From Streptomyces sp. QL37 (GTDB lineage Bacteria; Actinomycetota; Actinomycetes; Streptomycetales; Streptomycetaceae), in assembly GCF_002941025.1 (NCBI RefSeq), contig NZ_PTJS01000001.1, positions 8,393,765 to 8,457,764 on the forward strand: a DNA stretch of 64,000 nt. The letters run 5' to 3'. Positions 17,320-25,118 of this stretch are shown here, in pieces. Made by a program: the position numbers and the translations under genes. The first letter of the stretch is position 1, and every line of letters begins with the position of its first letter. Below the pieces are notes generated by a model, which saw only the letters and a program-made list of their open reading frames with translations, did not search any database and had not been told where the DNA came from.

Positions 17320-17901
17320 ATGAGCGCTGAGCCCTCGCACCCCGTCCCCCTGCGCGCTTCCGACGCGGACCGCGAAGCCGTCGTGACGGAGTTGCAGGAG
17401 GCGGCGGCCGACGGCCGTATCGACCTCGACGAGTTGGGCGCGCGGCTGGAAGTGGCTCTGGCTGCCAGGACACACGACGAACTGGCGCCGCTCACCGCCG
17501 ATCTGCTGCCCGCCGTGCCGCCGGCTCCGCCTCTGCTGCTCAAGGGTGGCGTCGCCGGCGCGGTGCGGGAGGGGGTGTGGCGCGTACCCGAGCAGATCAG
17601 GGCGTACGGCGGTATGGGCAGCGTCAAGATCGACTTCACACGTGTCGAGTGCCGGCTGCGTGTGGTGGAGATCGAGGTGGACGGGCAGGCCGGTGGTGTC
17701 GAGATCGTCATCCCCGACGGCTGGGTGGTCGAGGTGGGGGAGCTGGATCCCGGCCTGGCGGGCCTGCGGAACAGGACGACTGCCGAGAAGCTCCCGGGAT
17801 CACCCCTGATCCGCCTGACCGGCACCTGCGGGATGGGCGGGGTGACTGTCCGTCACCCCAAGCGTGGTGAACGCCGCAAGCTGCTGCGGGAAGGCGGCTG
17901 A
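17320..17901 (+). CDS. DUF1707 (SHOCT-like) domain protein
   Basis: A 193-residue protein. Residues about 10-60 are the DUF1707 module (LRASDADREAVVTELQEAAADGRIDLDELGARLE), common at actinobacterial N-termini next to membrane or cell-wall domains. The rest is a beta-rich domain (VEIEVDGQAGGVEIVIPDGW, GTCGMGGVTVRHP), as in DUF1707/DUF2154-type proteins. No membrane segment is present. Cellular role unknown. Confidence 0.82.
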   Translation: MSAEPSHPVPLRASDADREAVVTELQEAAADGRIDLDELGARLEVALAARTHDELAPLTADLLPAVPPAPPLLLKGGVAGAVREGVWRVPEQIRAYGGMGSVKIDFTRVECRLRVVEIEVDGQAGGVEIVIPDGWVVEVGELDPGLAGLRNRTTAEKLPGSPLIRLTGTCGMGGVTVRHPKRGERRKLLREGG

Positions 17902-17946
17902 GCAGGGCCCTGCCTCGGCATCGGCCGCATGGCCGTCCGGGCGCCT

Positions 17947-18324
17947 TCAGTGGGTCGCTGTCTCCCGAAACCGTTCCCGGTAGGCGCGAGCCGTGGAGAT
18001 GAGCCCGTCGAGCGCGTCCCGGGTGGTCGCGAGGTCGGTGATGTGCTGGGTGAGCCTGTCCCGTTCGAGGGCCATCCGCTCGAGCGCGGAGTCGGAGTTG
18101 TCCTGACTCGGCGCGTCGACGCAGGGGAGCAGCTCGGTGATCGTGCGGCTGGAGAGGCCTGCCGCGTACATCCGTTGGATGAATGCGACCCGCTCGGGCT
18201 GGTCGTCCGAGTAATGCCGTTGCCCGCTACCGCTGCGGACGCTGGTGAGCAGTCCTTGCTCCTCGTAGTAGCGCAGCGACCGGACGCTCGCTCCCGTCCG
18301 TGATGCGAGTTCCCCGATCCGCAT
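17947..18324 (-). CDS. MerR-family transcriptional regulator
   Basis: A 125-residue regulator. The N-terminal winged helix MRIGELASRTGASVRSLRYYEEQGLL is followed by a long dimerisation helix (residues about 78-115). It lacks the cysteine-rich metal loop of classic MerR or SoxR, though one Cys occurs (LLPCVD). It is divergent from the old-yellow-enzyme gene at 18448, its probable target; MerR regulators typically act on the spacer of the divergent promoter. Confidence 0.9.
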   Translation of the reverse strand: MRIGELASRTGASVRSLRYYEEQGLLTSVRSGSGQRHYSDDQPERVAFIQRMYAAGLSSRTITELLPCVDAPSQDNSDSALERMALERDRLTQHITDLATTRDALDGLISTARAYRERFRETATH

Positions 18325-18447
18325 GGGACCCCCTGTGATCTGTGGTGTGCGTCACAAGCCTTTGCCTCTGACATTGATGTGAGGTTTTAGCGTAATCGAT
18401 GTGCCCGGCAGTCGGGCGCGGAGTATCGACGCAGGGGAGTTCTCGAC

Positions 18448-19521
18448 ATGACCGGCCTCTTCAACAGCTACCAGCTCGGTGATCTGACGCTGCCCAACCG
18501 GATGGTGATGGCCCCGATGACGCGGGTCCGGGCTGCCGCGGGCGGTCTCGCGACCCCCTCCATGGCCGCCTACTACGCCCAGCGGGCGACGGCCGGACTC
18601 ATCGTGAGCGAGGGGGTGCAGCCGAGCCTGATCGGTCAGTCCAACCCCGGCACGCCGGGACTGCACACCGATGAGCAGGTGGCCGCATGGCGCCCGGTGA
18701 CGTCCGCGGTGCATGCGAACGGCGGGCGCATCTTCGCGCAGATCATGCACGGCGGCCGGGTGTCGCATCCGGACACCACCGGTATGCAGCCGGTCGGACC
18801 CTCCGCGGTCCCCGCGGTGGGCGATGTGTTCACCCCCACGGGCCCCCAGCCCGCCCCGCTCCCGCGTGCTCTGGAGACCACCGAGGTGGGGGAGCACGCC
18901 CAGGCGTACGCGAGCGCCGCCCGCCGTGCGATCGACGCGGGCTTCGACGGCGTGGAACTCCACGGCGCCAACGGCTACTTGATCTCACAGTTCCTCTCGT
19001 CGAACGCCAACCTCCGTACGGACCTCTACGGTGGTTCGGTGGCCAACCGGATCCGGTTCGCCGTCGAGGCGGTCTCCGCGACGGTGCAGGCTGTCGGGGG
19101 CGCGAGGACCGGCATACGCCTGTCCCCGGGCGGCGGCTTCTGGGGCGTCGAGGAGACCGATGCCCTCGAGCTCAACAAGGCACTGCTGGCCGAGCTGGCA
19201 CGGCTGGACCTCGCCTACGTACATCTCGAGGCCACGGCAGGCGAAGAAGTGCTGCTGGACCTGCGGCGAGCCTGGCAGGGGACCCTGATCATGAACCCGG
19301 TGTTCCCCATGGGGCCCAAGCAGACCGGCAGGGCCGAAGCGGACCACTGGCTCGAACTCGGAGCGGACCTGATCGGCTTCGGCCGCGCGTTCATCGCCAA
19401 CCCCGACCTCGTGGAGCGGCTGCGTTCCCGGCTGCCCGTCGCCCCCGTCGACGAGGCCACGTACTACCAGGGCGGCGACGCCGGTTACCTGACCTACCCG
19501 GCCTACCAGTACACGGCTTGA
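18448..19521 (+). CDS. Alkene reductase (old yellow enzyme family)
   Basis: A 357-residue FMN-dependent ene-reductase (NemA/OYE type). It starts MTGLFNSYQLGDLTLPNRMVMAPMTRVRA, has the substrate-anion-binding pair in ELHGANGYL, and ends with a GFGRAFIANPDLVERL phosphate-binding segment. It reduces activated C=C bonds or nitro compounds with NADPH. It is divergent from the MerR regulator, suggesting induction by an electrophile. Confidence 0.92.
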   Translation: MTGLFNSYQLGDLTLPNRMVMAPMTRVRAAAGGLATPSMAAYYAQRATAGLIVSEGVQPSLIGQSNPGTPGLHTDEQVAAWRPVTSAVHANGGRIFAQIMHGGRVSHPDTTGMQPVGPSAVPAVGDVFTPTGPQPAPLPRALETTEVGEHAQAYASAARRAIDAGFDGVELHGANGYLISQFLSSNANLRTDLYGGSVANRIRFAVEAVSATVQAVGGARTGIRLSPGGGFWGVEETDALELNKALLAELARLDLAYVHLEATAGEEVLLDLRRAWQGTLIMNPVFPMGPKQTGRAEADHWLELGADLIGFGRAFIANPDLVERLRSRLPVAPVDEATYYQGGDAGYLTYPAYQYTA

Positions 19522-19587
19522 CGCCGCTTGCGGCCTCGACGCGCACCGCTAGGTGTCGTCCCGGGGCGGCCGGGCCGAGCGGGTCCC

Positions 19588-19755
19588 TCAGGAGACGGCC
19601 AGGGCCGGGCTGACCACGTAGTGCTCCTCGACGGTTCCGTGCGGGAAGACGTCGGTCAGGATGTCCCGCTCCTCGGCCGTGAACCTCTCGGTGGCGTTCC
19701 TGCCGAGGACGAGAGAGCCGGAGTAGGCCGCGAGGTTCGCGAGATGCGATTCGAG
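19588..19755 (-). pseudogene. C-terminal gene fragment, possibly from a methyltransferase
   Basis: Reading from 19755 to the stop at 19588 gives a protein-like sequence (LESHLANLAAYSGSLVLGR, then FPHGTVEEHYVVSPALA) immediately after the hydrolase stop. It resembles the last strand pair of a class I SAM methyltransferase, but no N-terminal SAM-binding domain exists upstream. It is probably a decayed remnant. Family assignment is weak. Confidence 0.3.
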
Positions 19756-19772
19756 CGGGTCCGGCCGTCGGC

Positions 19773-20738
19773 CTACCGGGACGTGGACTCGACCCGGCCG
19801 AACGCGAGGGGACCGGTCGTCAGCGCGTCGCACGCCGCCTGCCACGCGGAGTCCCCGGGGTGGAGCTGGGTGCGGAGGTAGGCCCAGGTGAGCCGCTGGA
19901 CCGCGGAGACTCGCTCCGGGTTCTCGTCCGTCGTCTCGGCGACGTCATATCCGGAGATCCCGCCGAGCCCGTGCTCGGCCTCGAACACGGTGAGCAGTGT
20001 CTTCGGGCCCGAGGAGAGGACGTACGCATCCGTGTGCCACTCCGGGCCGCGGACGGTCAGATGGGGCGAAGCGTCCTTCTCGCCGGCGACCACGAGCGTG
20101 GGTGTCGTCATCGTGGAGAAGTCCGTGGTCGAGATGAAGGGGAGGTTCTCGGCCGCGTACTCGGTGAGGGCATCCCCACCCCTGCCGGGTGCCGCCAGCA
20201 GTACGCCCGCCTTGATCCGGGGATCGGCCGGCGCCACGTCCGCTCCGTCGGCGGGATCGGTGACCCGGGCCCCCAGCAGCACACTCGCGGTGTGCCCGCC
20301 CATCGAGTGCCCGGCCACGGCGACCCTGGTCCGGTCCAGGCGTCCCAGGAGCTGAGGGACGGCGGCCTCGATCGCGTCGAGCTGATCGAGGACGCTGCTC
20401 ATGTCCTCGGCCCGCGAACGCCAGTACAGGGGTGCGCCGGGGGTGTCGGGATCCAGGCTCAGCGTCCTCGAGCTCAGATGCGTCGGCTGGATCACGACGA
20501 ACCCGTGTGCCGCCCAGAAGTTCACGAGGGGGGCGTAACCGTTCAGTGAGGACAGGTGGTTCGAGGGGCCCTGTCCGTGCGAGAGGAGGATGACCGGCAG
20601 GCCGTTCCCGGTCACGGGCGCGGAGACCCGCACCTCCAGATCCACGGCGCGTCCCGGAGCCGGCAGCACCACCGGACTGACCGACAGGACGGGGGCGGGG
20701 GAGTCGAAAGCTTCCGCCGCGTGGGTCGATGCACTCAT
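19773..20738 (-). CDS. Alpha/beta hydrolase (PAF-acetylhydrolase or chlorophyllase-like)
   Basis: A 321-residue alpha/beta hydrolase without signal peptide. Motifs: the oxyanion segment ILLSHGQGPSNHLSS, nucleophile elbow AGHSMGGHTASV, acid region VAGEKDAS and a late His in FEAEHGLGG. Overall it resembles dienelactone-hydrolase-like, chlorophyllase-like esterases. The start at 20738 is chosen from conservation of the MSASTHAAEAF beginning; the frame runs on upstream through a promoter region. See the operator pair and TetR relic upstream. Confidence 0.82.
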   Translation of the reverse strand: MSASTHAAEAFDSPAPVLSVSPVVLPAPGRAVDLEVRVSAPVTGNGLPVILLSHGQGPSNHLSSLNGYAPLVNFWAAHGFVVIQPTHLSSRTLSLDPDTPGAPLYWRSRAEDMSSVLDQLDAIEAAVPQLLGRLDRTRVAVAGHSMGGHTASVLLGARVTDPADGADVAPADPRIKAGVLLAAPGRGGDALTEYAAENLPFISTTDFSTMTTPTLVVAGEKDASPHLTVRGPEWHTDAYVLSSGPKTLLTVFEAEHGLGGISGYDVAETTDENPERVSAVQRLTWAYLRTQLHPGDSAWQAACDALTTGPLAFGRVESTSR

Positions 20739-20832
20739 TGCGTATGTCCATTCGATATCGGGACGATGGCGCCGCCGCGGTCCCTCCGGACGTGGGCGGG
20801 CAGAGACGTCCGGTGGCAGCGAGGTCGAAACC

Positions 20833-20879
20833 GGACCGTTGTTCCGATTACAATATGGAGCGTCGTTCCGTTTTGTCAA
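20833..20879 (-). promoter_or_regulatory. Promoter with two TetR-type operator repeats
   Basis: On the minus strand a near-consensus TTGACA (20874-20879) and TATTGT (20850-20855) are separated by 18 bases. Two 14-mers, CGGAACGACGCTCC (20857-20870) and CGGAACAACGGTCC (20833-20846), are 12 of 14 identical, 24 bases apart, and each a partial palindrome (GGA-CG-CG-TCC). The first lies in the spacer, the second just downstream of the -10. This is a classic arrangement for repression by a TetR-type protein. Confidence 0.6.
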
Positions 20880-20900
20880 CGACTGCTGGGAAGGGGACCG

Positions 20901-20930
20901 GTGGCGTCCCGGCCGCGGCTGACGCGAGGT
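20901..20930 (+). pseudogene. Start of a deleted TetR-family regulator
   Basis: GTG at 20901, preceded by AAGGGGA at 20891-20897, begins MASRPRLTR, the usual opening of TetR repressors, and is divergent from the hydrolase. The frame remains open but no helix-turn-helix follows, so the rest of the regulator appears to be lost. The relic is only about 10 codons, so chance is possible. Confidence 0.35.
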
Positions 20931-21132
20931 CCGGTCCGGGGCGTCCGGGTGATCGAGAACCGGCTGACGGGCCTCCTGCACCTCGGACACCGCCCCGGCC
21001 TCAGGACCATCGCGAGATCCCCTGCGTCGGCAGCGGCCTCGACGCCGCGCCGGCCGACGGTGGCCGTTCACCAGGCGTTCCCGCCTGCCGGGTCGGCACA
21101 CGCGGGTACGGGGCACCGAGGAGAATGTCCGC

Positions 21133-21639
21133 ATGCGTATCCGCCCCGTGAACATCGACGAGCTTCCGCTTCTCCAGGACATCGAGCGGGCCGCCGGTCA
21201 GTGCTTCCGTGAGATCGGCATGCCCGAGATCGCCGAGGACGAGCCACTTCCGGTCGGTGAGCTGGCGCGCCACCTGAGGAACGGGACGGCCTGGGTCGCC
21301 GTCGATCCGGCCGACGCTCCGGTCGCCTACCTCATCGCTGAACACGTCGACGGGAACCTCCACGTCGAGCAGGTGTCGGTCCACCCGGATCAGGCACGTC
21401 GCGGTGTGGGACGCGGGTTGCTGGACCACCTCGCCGTTCACGCCGTGGCCGGCGGAGCCCCTGCCCTCACCCTCACCACCTTCCTCGATGTCCCCTGGAA
21501 CGCGCCCTATTACGCGCGCTGCGGCTTCCGCATACTCGACGACGGCGAGATCGGCCCCGGCCTGCGGGACATCCGACAGCAGGAGGCCGCTCACGGTCTG
21601 GACCGATGGCCAAGGGCCTGCATGCGCAGAGACCTCTGA
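21133..21639 (+). CDS. GNAT-family N-acetyltransferase
   Basis: A 168-residue acetyltransferase. It begins MRIRPVNIDELPLLQDIERAA and has the acetyl-CoA pyrophosphate loop VHPDQARRGVGRGLLDHL and the C-terminal YYARCGFRIL motif. GAGGAGAATG sits upstream of the ATG. The acceptor is unknown; similar Streptomyces genes are annotated as amino-group acetyltransferases for small metabolites. It ends shortly before the ZTP riboswitch promoter. Confidence 0.88.
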   Translation: MRIRPVNIDELPLLQDIERAAGQCFREIGMPEIAEDEPLPVGELARHLRNGTAWVAVDPADAPVAYLIAEHVDGNLHVEQVSVHPDQARRGVGRGLLDHLAVHAVAGGAPALTLTTFLDVPWNAPYYARCGFRILDDGEIGPGLRDIRQQEAAHGLDRWPRACMRRDL

Positions 21640-21667
21640 TCCGGTGCGCATGGAACTCGCCGTATCG

Positions 21668-21696
21668 CTGACCGGGCACGAGGCGTCCACTAAAGT
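21668..21696 (+). promoter_or_regulatory. Promoter of the ZTP riboswitch-folD transcript
   Basis: CTGACC (21668-21673) and TAAAGT (21691-21696) are separated by 17 bases, a good housekeeping-sigma match. The expected transcript start, about 21703, falls at the 5' edge of the riboswitch. Confidence 0.6.
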
Positions 21697-21699
21697 GCG

Positions 21700-21790
21700 A
21701 CGCGGACCGTGACTGGCGCTGAGGTGGAGCACCACCGGGGAGCGGTCTGACGGGACGTCGATGCCGTGCGCCTGGGCGATTGGTCAGCAA
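21700..21790 (+). promoter_or_regulatory. ZTP riboswitch (pfl motif) upstream of folD
   Basis: The RNA carries the conserved blocks of the pfl/ZTP class in order: GTGACTGGCG (21709-21718), ACCACCGGGGAGCGG (21731-21745), and after a variable linker GCCGTGCGCCTGGGCG (21763-21778). These form the first stem's junction, the ligand-binding loop and the 3' pseudoknot strand. ZTP/ZMP riboswitches sense the purine intermediate ZMP and its triphosphate, signals of 10-formyl-tetrahydrofolate shortage, and switch on one-carbon genes. It ends about 16 bases before the folD start, so control could be at translation initiation. Confidence 0.9.
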
Positions 21791-21806
21791 CGCCTGGAGG
21801 GCAACG

Positions 21807-22673
21807 ATGACTCCGACCCGGTCGGCCCGGCTCATGGACGGCACCACCCTCGCCGGACGCGTCGTCGAAGAGGCCGCCGCCAGGGCGGCGGAGATCTCAC
21901 GGCGCACGGGAACCAGCCCCTGTCTGGCGACGGTGCTGGTCGGAGATGACCCCGCCTCGGTCACATACGTCCGCATGAAACGGGCCCGCTGCGCCAAGGC
22001 CGGCATCCGGTCCCGACTCATCGGGCTGCCGGCCGCCACCACGACCGCCGCGCTGGTCGACACCCTCACGTCCCTCTCGGACGATCCGGAAGTCCACGGC
22101 ATCCTGCTGCAGCATCCTTGCGGCCCGCACATCGACGAGCGAACGGCGTTCGAGGCCATCTCCCCGGAGAAGGACGTCGACGGGGTCACGATGCATTCCT
22201 TCGCCTCGATGAGCTTCTCCCTGCCGGGCTTCGTGTCCTGTACTCCCGGCGGGATCATGCGGTTGCTGGAGGCGTACGACGTCGAGCTCGCAGGCAAGCG
22301 CGCTGTCGTGGTCGGGCGCAGCGCGATTCTCGGCAGACCGGTCGGGATGCTGCTTCTCGCGAAGGACGCAACCGTGACGTACTGCCACTCGCGCACCGCG
22401 GACCTGTCGGAGATCGTCCGGGAGGCGGACATCGTGGTGGCAGCCGTAGGACGCCCCAGGCTGATCCGGGGTGCAGACGTCAAGCCCGGCGCCGTGGTGA
22501 TCGACGCGGGCTACAACGCCGGCAACGTAGGCGACGTGGAGTTCGACACCGCCCGCACCCGAGCCGGTCTGATCACTCCGGTGCCCGGCGGCGTGGGCCC
22601 TATGACCATCGCGGTCCTCCTCGCGCAGACCGTGGCGGCGGCAGCGAAACAGCTCGGAGTACAGGAACTCTGA
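21807..22673 (+). CDS. folD: Bifunctional methylenetetrahydrofolate dehydrogenase/cyclohydrolase
   Basis: A 288-residue FolD. YVRMKRARCAKAGI carries the catalytic Lys, VHGILLQHP is a variant of the usual substrate loop, VVGRSAILGRPVGMLL is the NADP-binding loop, and PVPGGVGPMTIAVLL closes the active site. It interconverts 5,10-methylene- and 10-formyl-tetrahydrofolate, supplying purine synthesis. The ATG at 21807 follows CTGGAGGGC. The ZTP riboswitch immediately upstream ties its expression to folate-dependent purine flux. Whether it is the organism's only folD or a paralogue cannot be seen here. Confidence 0.93.
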   Translation: MTPTRSARLMDGTTLAGRVVEEAAARAAEISRRTGTSPCLATVLVGDDPASVTYVRMKRARCAKAGIRSRLIGLPAATTTAALVDTLTSLSDDPEVHGILLQHPCGPHIDERTAFEAISPEKDVDGVTMHSFASMSFSLPGFVSCTPGGIMRLLEAYDVELAGKRAVVVGRSAILGRPVGMLLLAKDATVTYCHSRTADLSEIVREADIVVAAVGRPRLIRGADVKPGAVVIDAGYNAGNVGDVEFDTARTRAGLITPVPGGVGPMTIAVLLAQTVAAAAKQLGVQEL

Positions 22674-22752
22674 AGACTTCCGGACCGGCGGACGCTCGGC
22701 GAAAGAGCGTTCATGAAGACAGCACGATCGACGCTGTCTGATCGTGTTCACG

Positions 22753-22792
22753 CCGGAGCCGGCCGATCCGCGCGAGGATCTGCCGGCTCCGG
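22753..22792 (+). terminator. Stem-loop terminator after folD
   Basis: CCGGAGCCGGC (22753-22763) pairs perfectly with 22782-22792, and an inner GATCC pairs with GGATC (22776-22780). The remaining interval to 22914 shows no convincing gene. Confidence 0.75.
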
Positions 22793-22914
22793 AGCCGCTC
22801 CGGACGGCGTTCTCCCGAGGCCGTGTACACGGAGTTCTACGCGGGCGCGTAGCCGGAAACCGCGCGCCCCCGTCGAAACCGGGGACGGCGGCGCCCTTCC
22901 GCGGGAACGGCCCG

Positions 22915-23805
22915 CTACAGCTCGTCGCCGAACACCTCCGCCAGCTCGCGCCATTCGGCCCGCGGCAGGCCGCCGCCGCCCTCGTCGGCGGTGAGGATCT
23001 GGAGTGCCACGTGGTCGGCGCCCGCGTCGAGGTACTCCTGGGTCCTGGCCTTCACACGCTCGGCGTCACCCAGGGCGAACAGCGCGTCCAGGAGACGGAC
23101 GCTGCCGCCGCCGTCGAAGTCGCTCTCCGCGAACCCCAGGCGGAGCAGGTTGTCCGTGTAGTTGGGCAGCTGGAGATACATCGCCAGCATGCTGCGCGCG
23201 GTGGTGCGGGCCCGGTCGGTGTCGGTGTCGAGGACCACCGAGAGTTCCGGGGCGAGCAACGCGTCGGGGCCGAGCGCCGTACGCGCCTCCGCCGTGTGCT
23301 CCGCGGTGACGAGATAGGGGTGCGCTCCCAGGGCGCGGTCCGTGGCGAGCTTCAGCATCTTCGGGCCGAGCGCGGCGAGGACCCGGCGTCCCGGGCCCAC
23401 CGGCGGGTTCGCGGCGTCGAGCGAGTCGAGGTAGGCCACCATCTCGCTGTACGGCTTCGTGTACTGCGGCACCATCGGGCCGTGGCTGACGCCCAGGCCG
23501 AGCACGAATCGTCCGTCCGCGCTCGCGTCGATCGCGGCGACCCGCGCCGCCACCTCCTCGGCGGGGTGGTCCCAGATGCTCAGGATGCCGGTCGCCACGG
23601 TGACGGTGCGGGTGGCGGAGACGACGGCCGCGGCGTCGTCGACCGAGGGGCTGCCTCCGATCCAGAGGGTGCCGTACTTCAGCTCTTCGAGCTCGGCCAC
23701 CGCTTCCGCGATCGCATCCCTGCCCGCGTCGTCCGTGCGTGACGCGTGCAGCGCACCGCTCCAGATGCCGACCCGTCCGAATGTCTCACGCGTCTCAGAA
23801 GTCAT
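22915..23805 (-). CDS. LLM-class F420-dependent oxidoreductase
   Basis: A 296-residue luciferase-like monooxygenase-fold protein. FGRVGIWSGALHAS opens the TIM barrel, VTVATGILSIWDHPAEEVAARVAAID and GRFVLGLGVSHGP are the typical cofactor-side segments, and PRAEWRELAEVFG ends the chain. Such actinobacterial members use F420 or FMN. The substrate is unknown. ATG 23805 is preferred; 23823 is possible. It is divergent from the phosphodiesterase. Confidence 0.85.
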   Translation of the reverse strand: MTSETRETFGRVGIWSGALHASRTDDAGRDAIAEAVAELEELKYGTLWIGGSPSVDDAAAVVSATRTVTVATGILSIWDHPAEEVAARVAAIDASADGRFVLGLGVSHGPMVPQYTKPYSEMVAYLDSLDAANPPVGPGRRVLAALGPKMLKLATDRALGAHPYLVTAEHTAEARTALGPDALLAPELSVVLDTDTDRARTTARSMLAMYLQLPNYTDNLLRLGFAESDFDGGGSVRLLDALFALGDAERVKARTQEYLDAGADHVALQILTADEGGGGLPRAEWRELAEVFGDEL

Positions 23806-24019
23806 ATCGATCTCAACAGCCACCTGAACCCGCTATTCCCCGGAGGCCAGGAGTTCACCCGAACGGGGGTCGGAGGGCGGCGTCGTGGAGAGCCCAGGGC
23901 TTCCTCGGGAGCGGCCGTTACGCGTACGTTCACGAGGTCCTTGCTGTGGGGCCTCATGCGGGTCCGATCCCCGGGATTGGCTTCGCGGTGTCCAGTTCGA
24001 CGCAACAGACGAGGCACAC

Positions 24020-25093
24020 ATGTCACTGAGGCACGCAGTCGCCGGCCTTGCCCTTCTGCCCGCGCTCGCTGTCCCGGCGACCGCGCGGGCGGCCACGGCA
24101 CCCCACGAGCACGAACCGGCCGGCAGGACCGCCTTCGACCTGCAGGCCCACCGCGGAGGGCTCGGGCTGACCACGGAGGCGTCCCTGGAGGGCTTCGCCA
24201 AGGCGATACGCATGGGTGTCAGCACTCTGGAGCTGGACACCCAGGTCACCAAGGACCGGAAGGTGGTGGTGACCCACGACCGCCAGGTCAGCGCCCAGAA
24301 GTGCAGGGACACCGGTCCAACCGCACCCGGCGATCCGATGTACCCGTATGCCGGCAAGTACATCAAGGACCTGACGCTCACACAGATCAAGAGCATGGAC
24401 TGCGGCTTTCAGCAACTGCCCGGCTTCCCTGAGCAGGAACAGATCAAGGGCCACCGCATGGCCGAACTGAAGGATGTCCTCAACCTGGTGAAGAGCTACG
24501 GCGCCAAGCGGATCAAGCTGAACATCGAGACGAAGGTGGAGGCCGGGGCGCCGGAGCAGACCGCGCCGCGCAAGCTGTTCGTGCGCCGCGTCCACGAGGA
24601 GATCCGCCGTTCCGGCATCGGCAGGCAGGTATCCGTGCAGTCCTTCGACTGGGGGGCACTCAAGGAGATGCACGAACTCGCCCCCGCCTACCCCCTGGTG
24701 GCGTTGACGAACTACGACTTCCTCGAAGTGGGGAAGCCCGGTGCCTCCCCCTGGCTCGGCGGCATCGACGCCGACGACTACGACGGCGACTTCGTGAGGG
24801 CCGCCGCCTCCGTCCCCGGCGTGACCGCGCTGTCCCCGAACTACGGGTTCCCGCAGAACGGAACCGTCGCGGACCCCGGATTCCGGTTCTACCCCGACAG
24901 GAGGATGGTCCGGGACGCGCACCGGCGCGGGCTGAAGGTCATCCCCTGGACCTGCGACGACCCGGCCACCGTCGAGGCGCTCATGGACATGGGCATCGAC
25001 GGCGTCATCACCGATTACCCCGATCGCGTACGGGACATCATGGCCGCTCGTGGCATGTCTCTGCCCACGGCGTACCCGGCGCCGCGTCACTGA
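24020..25093 (+). CDS. Secreted glycerophosphodiester phosphodiesterase
   Basis: A 357-residue exported enzyme: signal peptide (about 1-25, LPALAVPATARAA) followed by a GDPD TIM barrel. DLQAHRGGLG carries the catalytic His, STLELDTQVTKD the metal-binding Glu/Asp, VVTHD the second His, and VIPWTCDDPATVEALMDMGIDGVITDYPD the C-terminal signature. It hydrolyses glycerophosphodiesters to glycerol 3-phosphate, a phosphate-scavenging role outside the cell. ATG 24020 is where the signal peptide begins. Confidence 0.93.
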   Translation: MSLRHAVAGLALLPALAVPATARAATAPHEHEPAGRTAFDLQAHRGGLGLTTEASLEGFAKAIRMGVSTLELDTQVTKDRKVVVTHDRQVSAQKCRDTGPTAPGDPMYPYAGKYIKDLTLTQIKSMDCGFQQLPGFPEQEQIKGHRMAELKDVLNLVKSYGAKRIKLNIETKVEAGAPEQTAPRKLFVRRVHEEIRRSGIGRQVSVQSFDWGALKEMHELAPAYPLVALTNYDFLEVGKPGASPWLGGIDADDYDGDFVRAAASVPGVTALSPNYGFPQNGTVADPGFRFYPDRRMVRDAHRRGLKVIPWTCDDPATVEALMDMGIDGVITDYPDRVRDIMAARGMSLPTAYPAPRH

Positions 25094-25118
25094 CGACGTC
25101 GGGCACAGGACGGATCCG

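Noticed and set aside
22744-23742. Plus-strand open frame across the LLM oxidoreductase
   Set aside because: Antisense shadow; the folD terminator hairpin also lies within it.
23853-23933. Possible PHO box (PhoP site) before the phosphodiesterase gene
   Set aside because: GTTCACCCGAA at 23853 and GTTCAC at 23928 are single units; the required second direct-repeat unit at 11-base spacing is not seen for either.
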